Shown here piece by piece: positions 25,014 through 34,332 of a DNA stretch of 64,000 nt (position 1 is its first letter; every line of letters starts with the position of its first letter). This DNA comes from Streptomyces monashensis (GTDB lineage Bacteria; Actinomycetota; Actinomycetes; Streptomycetales; Streptomycetaceae). Position numbers and translations under genes: made by a program. The stretch covers positions 62,001 through 126,000 of the forward strand of contig NZ_MLYO01000026.1 of NCBI RefSeq assembly GCF_001866665.1, written 5' to 3'. Under the pieces are notes generated by a model, which was not told the DNA's origin, ran no database searches, and saw only the letters and a list, made by a program, of their open reading frames with translations.

Positions 25014-25901
25014 CTACTTCACCGCAGTGAAGTCCCTCGCCCCGATGAACTCGGGCCGGCGCACCGGTGCCGCGAAGGGCTCGACGGCCGCGTTGTCCAC
25101 GCTGTTGAACACGATGAACACGTTGCTGCGCGGGAACGGCGTGATGTTGTCGCCGGAGCCGTGCATGCAGTTGCAGTCGAACCAGGTCGCCGAACCGGCC
25201 TTGCCCGTGAAGAGCTTGATGCCGTACTCGCCCGCCATCTTCGTCAGCGCCTCGTCGGACGGTGTGCCGGCGTCCTGCATCTGGAGGGACTTCTTGTAGT
25301 TGTCCTTGGGCGTGGCGCCCGCGCAGCCCAGGAATGTGCGGTGCGAGCCCGGCATGATCATCAGGCCGCCGTTGGTGTCGTGGTTCTCGGTCAGCGCGAT
25401 CGAGACGGACACCGTGCGCATGTTCGGCAGGCCGTCCTCGGCGTGCCAGGTCTCGAAGTCCGAGTGCCAGTAGAAGCCGCTCGCGCCGAAGCCCGGCTTG
25501 ACGTTGATGCGGGACTGGTGGACGTACACGTCCGAGCCGAGGATCTGCCGGGCCCGGCCGACGACGCGCTCGTCGCGCACCAGGTTCGCGAACACCTCGC
25601 TGATCCGGTGCACCTCGAAGACCGAGCGGATCTCCTGCGACGCCGGCTCGATGACCGAGCGCTCGTCGGCGCGGATCGCCGGGTCGTCGATCAGCCGGTC
25701 CAGCTCCCGCCGGTAGACCTCGACCTCGTCGGGGGTGATCAGCTGGTCGATCGCGAGGAAGCCGTCACGCTCGTACGACTGGAGGTCGCCGGTCGCGATC
25801 GGGCCGGGCGTGTCCGGGGAGCCCCAGACGACCGGGTCCTGCCGGGGGACGCTGACCTCGGTGGCTCCGCGGCTGGGGTACAGATCGGTCAGGGTGGTCA
25901 T
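25014..25901 (-). CDS. ectD: Ectoine hydroxylase
   Basis: 295 residues from the ATG at 25901, last gene of the ect operon. Fe(II)/2-oxoglutarate dioxygenase (PhyH superfamily) that turns ectoine into 5-hydroxyectoine. The iron ligands are visible as H146 and D148 (F-Y-W-H-S-D-F) and H247 (C-N-C-M-H), matching the spacing of characterised EctD proteins. The EctD signature around residues 143-160 (F-Y-W-H-S-D-F-E-T-W-H) is intact. Its product protects against salt, heat and desiccation. Confidence 0.95.
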   Translation of the reverse strand: MTTLTDLYPSRGATEVSVPRQDPVVWGSPDTPGPIATGDLQSYERDGFLAIDQLITPDEVEVYRRELDRLIDDPAIRADERSVIEPASQEIRSVFEVHRISEVFANLVRDERVVGRARQILGSDVYVHQSRINVKPGFGASGFYWHSDFETWHAEDGLPNMRTVSVSIALTENHDTNGGLMIMPGSHRTFLGCAGATPKDNYKKSLQMQDAGTPSDEALTKMAGEYGIKLFTGKAGSATWFDCNCMHGSGDNITPFPRSNVFIVFNSVDNAAVEPFAAPVRRPEFIGARDFTAVK

Positions 25902-25906
25902 GTCTG

Positions 25907-26311
25907 TCACACCTCCTCGGGCTCCGTCAGGAGCGGGTAGACGCCGTTCTCGTCGTGGTCCTCCCGTCCGGTCACGGGCGGGTTGAACACGCACAGGCAG
26001 TGGAAGTCCGCCTTGACCTTCAGCGTGTGCCGCTCGTGGCCGTCGAGGAGGTACATGGTGCCGGGCGTGATCGTGTACGACGTCCCGGTCTCGTGGTCGG
26101 TGAGTTCGGCCTCGCCCTGGGTGCAGACGACGGCCTCGACGTGGTTGGCGTACCACATCGACGTCTCCGTGCCGGCGTAGAGGACGGTCTCGTGCAGGGA
26201 GAAGCCGACGCGCTCCTTGGCGAGGACGATCCGCTTGCTCTCCCAGGTGCCGGACTTCGCCCGCACATGCCGGTCGGTGCCTTCGATGTCCTTGAACGAT
26301 CGGACGATCAC
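25907..26311 (-). CDS. ectC: L-ectoine synthase
   Basis: 134 residues, GTG start. A cupin that closes N-gamma-acetyl-diaminobutyrate into ectoine (EC 4.2.1.108). The N-terminus M-I-V-R-S-F-K-D-I-E-G-T is family-typical, with the beta-barrel motifs W-Y-A-N-H-V-E-A-V and the histidine in D-G-H-E-R-H-T-L that help hold the catalytic metal. It ends 6 nt before ectD. The GAGGAGG at its 3' end is the likely ribosome-binding site of ectD. Confidence 0.95.
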   Translation of the reverse strand: MIVRSFKDIEGTDRHVRAKSGTWESKRIVLAKERVGFSLHETVLYAGTETSMWYANHVEAVVCTQGEAELTDHETGTSYTITPGTMYLLDGHERHTLKVKADFHCLCVFNPPVTGREDHDENGVYPLLTEPEEV

Positions 26312-26351
26312 GGTGCTGTTCTTCCTCCTAGCTTGTGCGCTGACGCGCTGG

Positions 26352-27623
26352 TCAGACGGTTTCGCGGACGGCGCGGGCGAGGATCCGCAGGCCCTCGTCC
26401 AGCTCGTCCGGTGTGATGGTGAGCGCGGGCAGCAGCTTGACGACCTCGCCCTCGGGGCCGGACGTCTCGATGAGCAGCCCGAGCTCGAAGGCCCGCTTGG
26501 CGATCCGGCCGGCCCGCGCCTTGTCGTGGAACTCCATGCCCCACACCAGTCCGCGCCCGCGGTACTCCTTGACGTCGGCGAGGTTCTCCTCGGTGATCGA
26601 GATCAGCGCCTGCTCGACCTGCTCACCCCGCGACCGGGTCTGCTTCTCCATCGCCGAGCCGTCGGCCCAGTACGTCTCCAGCGCCGCGGTCGCGGTGACG
26701 AACGCGGGGTTGTTGCCGCGGAAGGTGCCGTTGTGCTCGCCGGGCTCCCACACGTCCAGCTCCGGCTTGAACAGGCACAGCGACATCGGCAGCCCGTAGC
26801 CGCTGATCGACTTGGAGACGGTGACGATGTCCGGCGTGATGCCCGCCTCCTCGAAGGAGAAGAAGGCGCCGGTGCGACCGCAGCCCATCTGGATGTCGTC
26901 GACGATCAGCAGCATGTCCTGCCGCTCGCACAACTCCCCGAGCGCGCGCAGCCATTCGGGCCGGGCCACGTTGATGCCGCCCTCGCCCTGCACGGTCTCC
27001 ACGATCACCGCGGCGGGCTTGTTGAGCCCGGAGCCCTGGTCCTCCAGCAGCCGCTCGAACCACAGGAAGTCCGGGACCGTGCCGTCGAAGTAGTTGTCGA
27101 ACGGCATCGGGGTGCCGTGCACCAGGGGAATGCCGGCGCCGGCCCGCTTGAAGGCGTTGCCGGTGACGGCGAGGGAGCCCAGCGACATCCCGTGGAAGGC
27201 GTTCGTGAACGAGACGATCGCCTCCCGGCCCTTGACCTTTCGGGCCAGCTTCAGCGCCGACTCCACGGCGTTGGTGCCGGTCGGGCCCGGGAACATGACC
27301 TTGTACGGCAGGTCGCGCGGGCGCAGCACCAGATCCTGGAAGGCCTGCAGGAAGGACCGCTTGGCCGTGGTCGACATGTCCAGGCCGTGGGTGACCCCGT
27401 CCCGGTCCAGATAGTCGATCAGCGCCCGTTTGAGCACCGGGTTGTTGTGGCCGTAGTTGAGTGACCCGGCACCGGCGAAGAAGTCGAGGTACACATGGCC
27501 GTCCTCGTCGAACATCCGGCTGCCCTGTGCGCGGTCGAAGACCGTGGGCCAGCCGCGGCAGTAGCTGCGCACCTCGGACTCGAGGGTCTCGAAGACACTG
27601 AGGTCGGGCTGGGTGATGGTCAC
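26352..27623 (-). CDS. ectB: Diaminobutyrate--2-oxoglutarate transaminase
   Basis: 423 residues, GTG start. Class III PLP aminotransferase converting L-aspartate semialdehyde and glutamate to L-2,4-diaminobutyrate, the first ectoine step. Visible are G-P-T-G-T-N-A-V-E (phosphate cup), the family stretch G-A-G-S-L-N-Y-G-H-N-N, the PLP aspartate in I-V-D-D-I-Q-M-G-C-G-R-T-G and the lysine in T-V-S-K-S-I-S-G-Y-G. Between ectA (52 bp upstream) and ectC (40 bp downstream). Confidence 0.96.
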   Translation of the reverse strand: MTITQPDLSVFETLESEVRSYCRGWPTVFDRAQGSRMFDEDGHVYLDFFAGAGSLNYGHNNPVLKRALIDYLDRDGVTHGLDMSTTAKRSFLQAFQDLVLRPRDLPYKVMFPGPTGTNAVESALKLARKVKGREAIVSFTNAFHGMSLGSLAVTGNAFKRAGAGIPLVHGTPMPFDNYFDGTVPDFLWFERLLEDQGSGLNKPAAVIVETVQGEGGINVARPEWLRALGELCERQDMLLIVDDIQMGCGRTGAFFSFEEAGITPDIVTVSKSISGYGLPMSLCLFKPELDVWEPGEHNGTFRGNNPAFVTATAALETYWADGSAMEKQTRSRGEQVEQALISITEENLADVKEYRGRGLVWGMEFHDKARAGRIAKRAFELGLLIETSGPEGEVVKLLPALTITPDELDEGLRILARAVRETV

Positions 27624-27675
27624 GGAGAATCGCTCCTCGGGAGGGGGCTCGGTGGGGGGCTCGGCAGGAGGGGGG

Positions 27676-28194
27676 TCAGCGCGCGGTGACGCCGGTCAAC
27701 GGGCTGATGCGGTACAGGACTTCGGGGTCGTGCGGGCCGTCCGGGAACAGCTCGGTGGGGAACAGCACCTCGCGTTCGAGGCGCGCCCCGTGCCGCTCGG
27801 CGAACGACGTGAACAGCCGCTCGGAGGCGGTGTTGCCGGGAGTGATGGTGGTCTCCACCTCGGTGACGCCGCGCTCGGTGGCCAGCCGGGCGGTCAGTCC
27901 GTCCAGCAGTGTGGCGGCGATGCCGAGACCCCGGTGGGCGGAGTCCACCGCCACCTGCCAGACGAGCAGGGTGTGCGGACGGTCGGGCCGCACGTAGCCG
28001 GTGACGAAGCCGACCGGCTCCCCGCCCGCACCCCGCGCCACCGCCGAGGTGCCGGCGAAGTCCCGGCACCACAGCAGATAGCTGTACGAAGAGTTCAGGT
28101 CGAGGGTTTTCGAGTCCTTGGCGAGACGCCAGAGCGCGGCTCCGTCGGTCACCGCCGGCTGGTCGATGAGCAGGTCTGCGGGTGCGGCAGTCAT
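27676..28194 (-). CDS. ectA: L-2,4-diaminobutyrate N-gamma-acetyltransferase
   Basis: 172 residues, first gene of ectABCD. GNAT fold: the family start segment L-D-L-N-S-S-Y-S-Y-L-L-W-C, the acetyl-CoA site Q-V-A-V-D-S-A-H-R-G-L-G-I-A and the C-terminal T-P-G-N-T-A-S-E-R-L-F. It acetylates diaminobutyrate. Its 266-bp upstream region is AT-richer than the surroundings and holds a strong stem-loop at 28268-28302. Confidence 0.95.
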   Translation of the reverse strand: MTAAPADLLIDQPAVTDGAALWRLAKDSKTLDLNSSYSYLLWCRDFAGTSAVARGAGGEPVGFVTGYVRPDRPHTLLVWQVAVDSAHRGLGIAATLLDGLTARLATERGVTEVETTITPGNTASERLFTSFAERHGARLEREVLFPTELFPDGPHDPEVLYRISPLTGVTAR

Positions 28195-28267
28195 GCGGCA
28201 CGAATTTAGCGAGGCGAATTAGGAAATGCACGACGGCCGTCGCCGGGCTGCGTAGAAGCCTCGGCGG

Positions 28268-28302
28268 TTTGCCCGGATTGCCCCATGGCAAATCCGGGCA
28301 AA
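28268..28302. terminator. 12-bp perfect stem-loop between DinB-like gene and ectA
   Basis: TTTGCCCGGATT (28268-28279), an 11-nt loop, AATCCGGGCAAA (28291-28302). It lies 159 bp after the DinB-like stop and 74-108 bp upstream of the ectA start. It could end the upstream transcript, or act as an operator or leader structure for osmotic control of ect. Confidence 0.55.
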
Positions 28303-28460
28303 TCTACCTCTGTGTGGAGTGTGTCACAGTCTTGAAACCGTCAAGCGGTCGCAAGAAACACGCCGGAAAACTCCCCCGTTTAGCCTTGCAAAAAGCGGGC
28401 AGAAGAAGACGGGAAGCTGTCGTCCGGAAAATAGGCGGGAATTGTGAAAGTAAATTGAAT

Positions 28461-28997
28461 TCAGACGCCGGTGGTTCCGTCGATTCGTTCACGCAGAATG
28501 TCGGCGTGTCCGTTGTGCCGGGCGTACTCCTCGATGAGATGGATGAGTATCCAGCGCACGCTGACCTCGGCGCCGGTCATCGGCCCGTCGGTGATCCGTC
28601 CGGTGTCCTCCAGGCTCCGGCCGGCGAGCAGCTCCCGCCCGTGCGCGATCTCCTGTCGCCAGACGCCCAGCGCCTCCTCCAGCCCGCGCCCGGGATCGAG
28701 GGCGTACCCCGCCCCCGTCTCGTCCCCGAACACCAGCGGCACGTCCAGTCCGCCCAGCACGCGCTGGAACCAGTTCCGCTCGACCTCGGCGAGGTGCTGC
28801 ACGAGTCCGAGCAGCGTCAGCGGCGACGGCTCCGCCGGGGCGAGCCGGACCTGTTCGTCGTCCAGCCCGCGGCACTTCAGCTCCAGCGTGCTCCGGTGGA
28901 AGTCCAGCCAGCTCTCCAGCATGGGCAGTTCGGGCCCGGTCAGCAGCGGCACGGGCCGGCCGTCGGGAAGGGTCTGCGGTGCCTGAGGTGTGGTCAT
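28461..28997 (-). CDS. DinB/DUF664 family protein
   Basis: 178 residues from the ATG at 28997. Four-helix bundle of the DinB/YfiT superfamily with metal-site residues in L-V-Q-H-L-A-E-V-E-R-N-W-F (about 67-79) and the closing H-L-I-E-E-Y-A-R-H-N-G-H-A-D near the C-terminus, a typical DUF664 ending. Members in actinobacteria are probably thiol-dependent transferases; substrate unknown. No direct link to the ect genes is evident. Confidence 0.82.
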   Translation of the reverse strand: MTTPQAPQTLPDGRPVPLLTGPELPMLESWLDFHRSTLELKCRGLDDEQVRLAPAEPSPLTLLGLVQHLAEVERNWFQRVLGGLDVPLVFGDETGAGYALDPGRGLEEALGVWRQEIAHGRELLAGRSLEDTGRITDGPMTGAEVSVRWILIHLIEEYARHNGHADILRERIDGTTGV

Positions 28998-29302
28998 GGC
29001 GGCAGCATGCCAGGCGGGTACGACAACGCCCTGAGCGCGGCGCGCGGTTGCGCCGGACACGGCCTTCGGCCGGGCCTCCTGCCTCGCTCGGCGTGGCGGT
29101 GGGAGGCGGGCCGGGCGCTGCCGCGGGAAGGCCGGGGCCGGGTTCCTGTGGGCGGCCCGGGGCCTCGGTGTGCCGGCGATCGGCCGTGGGCGGCCGGTGC
29201 AGGTGGAGGGGTGGGGCGTGGAGGTGCCGGGGGTGCGGCGTGACCGTCGGCCGTCGTGAGGGAGCTTGCGGCCGCGCGGCGCAGTGCCGTAGCGGCGGCG
29301 CG
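28998..29302. other. Intergenic region without recognisable gene
   Basis: 305 bp of GC-rich sequence between the starts of the DinB-like gene and the stop of the aminotransferase gene, both leftward. It should carry the DinB promoter. I see no convincing coding frame or strong hairpin. Confidence 0.5.
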
Positions 29303-30412
29303 CTACCGTCCCTGGGTCCAGGCCTTGTCCACGGCCCGGCGTGCCGCCTCCAGGTCCACGGGCAGGCCCTGCTCGGCGAGTGCACCGCCCAGGGCCGCGA
29401 GGGAGCTCTGGACCGCGCCCGGCGTGGCGTCCGATCCGTAGTGGTTGACCCGGATCATCTCCTTCGCCAGCGCACCCCCGCCCGCGACCAGGGGCAGGGT
29501 GGGGTCGCTCGCCAGGGCCCGGGCCACCAGCTCCGAGGCCACCACGTCCGCCGGCACCCGCAGGGTCGTCGCGACCGGCGCCGCGTCCTTCTCCTCGTAC
29601 ACGTACGGCTCCAGGCCGCCGCCCAGCGCCACCGCGCCGGCCCGCGTGGCCAGCGCCGCGCCGCGGTGCCGGGCCATCACGGTGTCGAGGCCCGCCGACT
29701 CGATCCGCTCCAGGCACGCCTGCAGCGCCAGCATCTCCAGCTGTGCCGGAGCGTGCGGCAGCACCGCGCGGCCCGCGTCGGTCCAGCGTTCCTTCCAGTC
29801 CAGCAGGGACAGGTAGGAGCGGCGCGGCGCGTGCGGGTTGGCCGCCATCCGGGTCCAGGCCCGCTCGCTCACCGAGATCGCCGATACACCGGCCGGGCCG
29901 CCCATCGCCTTCTGCGCCCCGATCACGCACAGGTCCACGCCCCACGCGTCCGGCAGCACCGGCTCCGCGCCCACCGAGGCGACCGCGTCCAGGTAGAAGA
30001 GCGCGCCGTGCTCCCGTACCACCTCGCCGATCTCCGCGACCGGGTTGGTGTTGCCGGTCGCCGCCTCGGCGTGCACGAGGGACACGAAGTCGATCTCGGG
30101 GTGCTCGGCGAACGCCTCGCGGATCTGCTCCGCCGTGACCGCCGTGTGGAAGGGGACCGCGATGTCGTGCACGGTCGCGCCGCAGGAGCGCAGCCAGTCG
30201 CCGAAGGTCTGCCCGTAGGGGCCCGTGATCACGTTCAGCGCCACCGTGCCCGGACCGGCCGCGGCGCGGATCGCGCCCTCCAGCGGCAGCAGCGCCTCGC
30301 CCTGGGTGATCAGCACGTCCTGCCGGGTGTCCAGCAGCCGGGCCACCCCGTCCTCGATGGCGGCGAAGCGCTCGGCGCTCAGCGGGGGCAGGTCGAGGAA
30401 GGGGTGCGTCAC
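29303..30412 (-). CDS. Class V aminotransferase (alanine-glyoxylate/serine-pyruvate type)
   Basis: 369 residues from a GTG at 30412 (V-T-H-P-F-L-D-L-P-P). PLP fold-type I of the AGXT branch: T-G-P-Y-G near residue 65, H-A-E-A-A-T-G near 115, the PLP aspartate in F-Y-L-D-A-V-A-S-V and the lysine in V-I-G-A-Q-K-A-M-G-G-P-A-G. The enzyme would move an amino group between a small amino acid and glyoxylate or pyruvate. It is divergent from an amino-acid importer operon, with which it shares the 30413-30580 control region, suggesting a joint role in using an imported amino compound. Confidence 0.85.
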   Translation of the reverse strand: MTHPFLDLPPLSAERFAAIEDGVARLLDTRQDVLITQGEALLPLEGAIRAAAGPGTVALNVITGPYGQTFGDWLRSCGATVHDIAVPFHTAVTAEQIREAFAEHPEIDFVSLVHAEAATGNTNPVAEIGEVVREHGALFYLDAVASVGAEPVLPDAWGVDLCVIGAQKAMGGPAGVSAISVSERAWTRMAANPHAPRRSYLSLLDWKERWTDAGRAVLPHAPAQLEMLALQACLERIESAGLDTVMARHRGAALATRAGAVALGGGLEPYVYEEKDAAPVATTLRVPADVVASELVARALASDPTLPLVAGGGALAKEMIRVNHYGSDATPGAVQSSLAALGGALAEQGLPVDLEAARRAVDKAWTQGR

Positions 30413-30506
30413 GGCGGGCTCTCTCTTCGTTCTCGGGTGGTTCCCGGATCTTCGGCCGGCGGGGGCCGACTCCACCGATCTTAAGTGGAATGACCCCGTT
30501 ACCATC

Positions 30507-30542
30507 AGTTTGATTTGAGGCACTCAAACTCTTCCTTATAAT
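30507..30542 (+). promoter_or_regulatory. Consensus promoter with overlapping inverted repeat, amino-acid importer operon
   Basis: TTTGAG (30514-30519) and a perfect TATAAT (30537-30542), 17 bp apart, form an unusually strong vegetative promoter for Streptomyces. AGTTTGA (30507-30513) and TCAAACT (30524-30530) are perfect inverted arms flanking the -35 box and would let a repressor block polymerase. Confidence 0.7.
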
Positions 30543-30580
30543 CGGAACCCAAAGGTCCCCCACAGAGAAGATCACTCCCC

Positions 30581-31435
30581 ATGAAGACGTTCCTCGGGCG
30601 CCGGTCCCGCTTCCTGGCCGCCACCACCGCGACCGCCGCGCTGGCGCTCGTGGTCGCCGGCTGCTCCTCCAGCGGCTCGGGGGGCGGTCCGACGACCGTC
30701 AAGGGTGTCCACCTCGTCAAGGGCGGCCAGCTGACCACCTGCACCCACCTGCCGTACCCGCCGTTCCAGTCGGAGATCGACGGCAAGGTGCAGGGCTTCG
30801 ACGTCTCCCTGATCGACCTCGTCGCCAAGAACCTGGGCGTCAAGCAGCAGATCCTGGACACGCCGTTCGAGAACTTCAAGACCGGCGCCTTCCTGAACTC
30901 CGGCCAGTGCGACCTGGCCGCCGCGGGCATGACGATCACCGCCGAGCGCAAGAAGAACGTCGACTTCTCCGACCCGTACTTCGAGGCCACGCAGGCCGTG
31001 CTCGTCGCCAAGAACAGCGGTATCACCTCGTTCGCCGGCCTCAAGGGCAAGAAGCTCGGCGCGCAGGCGCAGACCACCGGCGAGGACTACGCCCGCGGCA
31101 AGGGCTACGACCCGGTCTCCTTCGCCTCCTCCGACGCGGTCCTCAACGGCCTGCGCACCGGCCAGGTCCAGGCCGTCGTCATCGACTACCCGGTGGTCCA
31201 GGGCTGGCTGAAGGACAAGGCCAACGCGAACGCGTTCAAGGTCGTCGACAACCTCAAGACCGGCGAGCAGTACGGCTTCACGGTCAAGAAGGGCAACAAG
31301 GCCCTGCTCGACGCCGTCAACACGGCCCTGAAGGACGCCAAGGCCGACGGCACGTACAAGAAGATCTACGAGAAGTGGATCGGCCCGTACAACGCCTCCG
31401 TCGCCTCCCCGGCCGCCTCGGCCTCCGCGTCCTGA
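30581..31435 (+). CDS. Amino-acid ABC transporter substrate-binding lipoprotein
   Basis: 284 residues. Signal peptide with lipobox V-A-G-C at about residues 25-28, then a short Ser/Gly linker and a family 3 periplasmic-binding-like domain: P-P-F-Q-S-E, G-F-D-V-S-L-I-D, D-L-A-A-A-G-M-T-I-T-A-E-R and D-F-S-D-P-Y segments are characteristic of polar amino-acid receptors. An Ala/Ser-rich tail follows. First gene of a three-gene importer with a 4-nt gap to the permease. Confidence 0.92.
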   Translation: MKTFLGRRSRFLAATTATAALALVVAGCSSSGSGGGPTTVKGVHLVKGGQLTTCTHLPYPPFQSEIDGKVQGFDVSLIDLVAKNLGVKQQILDTPFENFKTGAFLNSGQCDLAAAGMTITAERKKNVDFSDPYFEATQAVLVAKNSGITSFAGLKGKKLGAQAQTTGEDYARGKGYDPVSFASSDAVLNGLRTGQVQAVVIDYPVVQGWLKDKANANAFKVVDNLKTGEQYGFTVKKGNKALLDAVNTALKDAKADGTYKKIYEKWIGPYNASVASPAASASAS

Positions 31436-31439
31436 CCCC

Positions 31440-32272
31440 ATGGCCATCGACACGGACGCAGAACTCCAGCCGAGGAAGAGCGGACTGACGCCTCGTCAGA
31501 GGCGTCGGCTCTCGCGGGGGGCGCAGTACGTCGTCTTCGTCGCCGCGGTGGTCGCGCTCGCGGCCGGCGCGGACTGGGGGCGGCTGAAGAACCAGTTCGC
31601 GCAGGCCCACATCGCGCGCCAGCTGTTCCCGGACCTCATCACGGTGGCCCTCAAGAACACCGTGCTGTTCACCCTGTCCGGGTTCGTGGTCGGCCTCGCC
31701 CTCGGCATGGTCATCGCCCTGATGCGCCTGTCGTCCGTGGGGCCGTACCGCTGGCTCGCCGGGATCTACATCGAGATCTTCCGCGGCCTGCCCGCGCTGC
31801 TGATCTTCATCTTCGTGGGCACCGGCGTGCCGCTCGCCTTCCCGAGCATCGAGTACCCGGGCGGCATCTACGGCAAGGTCGCCGTCGCGCTCGGACTGGT
31901 CTCCGCCGCCTACATGGCGGAGACGATCCGCGCGGGCATCCAGGCCGTGCCCAAGGGGCAGATGGAGGCGGCCCGTTCGCTCGGGTTCTCGCCCGCCAGG
32001 GCCATGGTCTCCATCATCCTGCCGCAGGCCTTCCGCATCATCCTGCCGCCGCTGACCAACGAACTCGTCCTGCTCTTCAAGGACTCCTCGCTGGTGCTGT
32101 TCCTCGGCGTCACCCTGGAGCAGCGCGAGCTGTCCAAGTTCGGCAACGACCTGGCCAGTACGACGGCCAACTCCACGCCGATCCTGGTCGCGGGCCTGTG
32201 CTACCTGCTGATCACGGTGCCGCTCAGCCTCGTCGTGCGCAGGATGGAATCCAAGGCCAAGAGGGAGATCAG

Positions 32273-32276
<4 letters not shown>
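31440..32276 (+). CDS. Amino-acid ABC transporter permease (HisM/GlnP type)
   Basis: 278 residues. Cytoplasmic N-terminus of about 25 residues, then membrane segments with the inner-membrane docking loop G-Q-M-E-A-A-R-S-L-G-F-S (about 175-186), preceded by A-E-T-I-R-A-G-I-Q. A single permease gene implies a homodimeric channel. Its stop overlaps the ATPase start (GTGA). Confidence 0.92.
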
Positions 32277-33067
<791 letters not shown>

Positions 33068-33085
33068 CTCACTAAGGTGCAGTAC

Positions 33086-34177
33086 ATGAGCGATGGCGCC
33101 GTGCTGCACGTGAAGGGGCGGGTCCTCGTCGGGCCCGAGGACGTCCGCGACGAGCTGTGGGTGGTCGGGGGCAGGATCTGCCACGACCGCCCCGTCGGGG
33201 CGCGGGACGTCACCACCGTCGAGGGCTGGGCGCTGCCCGGCCTCGTCGACGCGCACTGCCACGTCGGCCTCGACGCGCACGGCCCGGTCGACGCGGACAC
33301 CGCCGAGAAGCAGGCGCGCACCGACCGGGAGGCGGGCGCCCTGCTGCTGCGCGACGCCGGCTCGCCCTCCGACACCCGCTGGATCGACGACCGCGCCGAC
33401 CTGCCGAAGATCATCCGGGCCGGCCGGCACATCGCCCGCACCCGCCGCTACATCCGCAACTATGCGTGGGAGATCGAGCCCGAGGACCTGGTCGCCTACG
33501 TCGCCCAGGAGGCGAGGCGCGGCGACGGCTGGGTCAAGCTCGTCGGCGACTGGATCGACCGCGACCTCGGCGACCTGTCCGCCTGCTGGCCGCGCGGGGC
33601 GGTCGAGGCGGCGATCAGCGAGGCCCACCGCCTCGGCGCCCGGGTCACCGCCCACTGCTTCGCCACGGACTGCCTGCGCGACCTGGTCGAGGCGGGCATC
33701 GACTGCGTCGAGCACGCCACGGGCCTCACCGACGACCTGATCCCGCTCTTCGCGGAGCGGGGCGTCGCGATCGTCCCCACCCTCGTCAACATCGCCACCT
33801 TCCCGCAGCTCGCGGCCGGCGGCGAGAGCAAGTTCCCGCAGTGGTCCGCGCACATGCGCCGGCTGCACGAACGCCGCTACGACACCGTGCGCGGCGCCTA
33901 CGACGCCGGGATCCCGGTCTACGTGGGCACCGACGCCGGCGGCTCGCTGGCGCACGGACTGGTGGGCGCCGAGGTCGCCGAACTGGTCACCGCCGGCATC
34001 CCGCCCGTGGCCGCCCTGTCCGCCACGACCTGGGGCGCCCGCGCCTGGCTCGGCCGGCCCGGACTGGAGGAGGGCGCACCGGCCGATCTGGTGGTGTACG
34101 AGGGCGACCCGCGCGCCGACGTACGGGTGCTGACGGCGCCGCGCCGGGTGGTGCTGAACGGGAAGGTCGTGCAGTAG
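33086..34177 (+). CDS. Amidohydrolase-family protein
   Basis: 363 residues from the ATG at 33086, with AAGG eight bases upstream; an in-frame GTG lies at 33077. Metal-dependent hydrolase fold with the first ligands in D-A-H-C-H (about 53-57), a possible bridging lysine in W-V-K-L-V-G-D, histidines in T-A-H-C-F and C-V-E-H-A, and the last ligand in G-T-D-A-G-G. Related proteins hydrolyse imides, guanidines or imidazolone-type C-N bonds. Placement 18 bp after the importer suggests it acts on the imported amino compound or a product of it; the substrate is not identifiable. Confidence 0.85.
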   Translation: MSDGAVLHVKGRVLVGPEDVRDELWVVGGRICHDRPVGARDVTTVEGWALPGLVDAHCHVGLDAHGPVDADTAEKQARTDREAGALLLRDAGSPSDTRWIDDRADLPKIIRAGRHIARTRRYIRNYAWEIEPEDLVAYVAQEARRGDGWVKLVGDWIDRDLGDLSACWPRGAVEAAISEAHRLGARVTAHCFATDCLRDLVEAGIDCVEHATGLTDDLIPLFAERGVAIVPTLVNIATFPQLAAGGESKFPQWSAHMRRLHERRYDTVRGAYDAGIPVYVGTDAGGSLAHGLVGAEVAELVTAGIPPVAALSATTWGARAWLGRPGLEEGAPADLVVYEGDPRADVRVLTAPRRVVLNGKVVQ

Positions 34178-34332
34178 GAGAGCCGCGGGGGAACGCTTGT
34201 GCTTCACGATTCGAAGAGACGTGCGGAAACGGCCCGATTGAGTGAAGTAACCGGGGAACACTGACCGTTCACCCGTACTGCGTACAAGGTTGACGGGTCC
34301 CAAGCATGTTTCTTCCGGGGAGTCCCACCACC

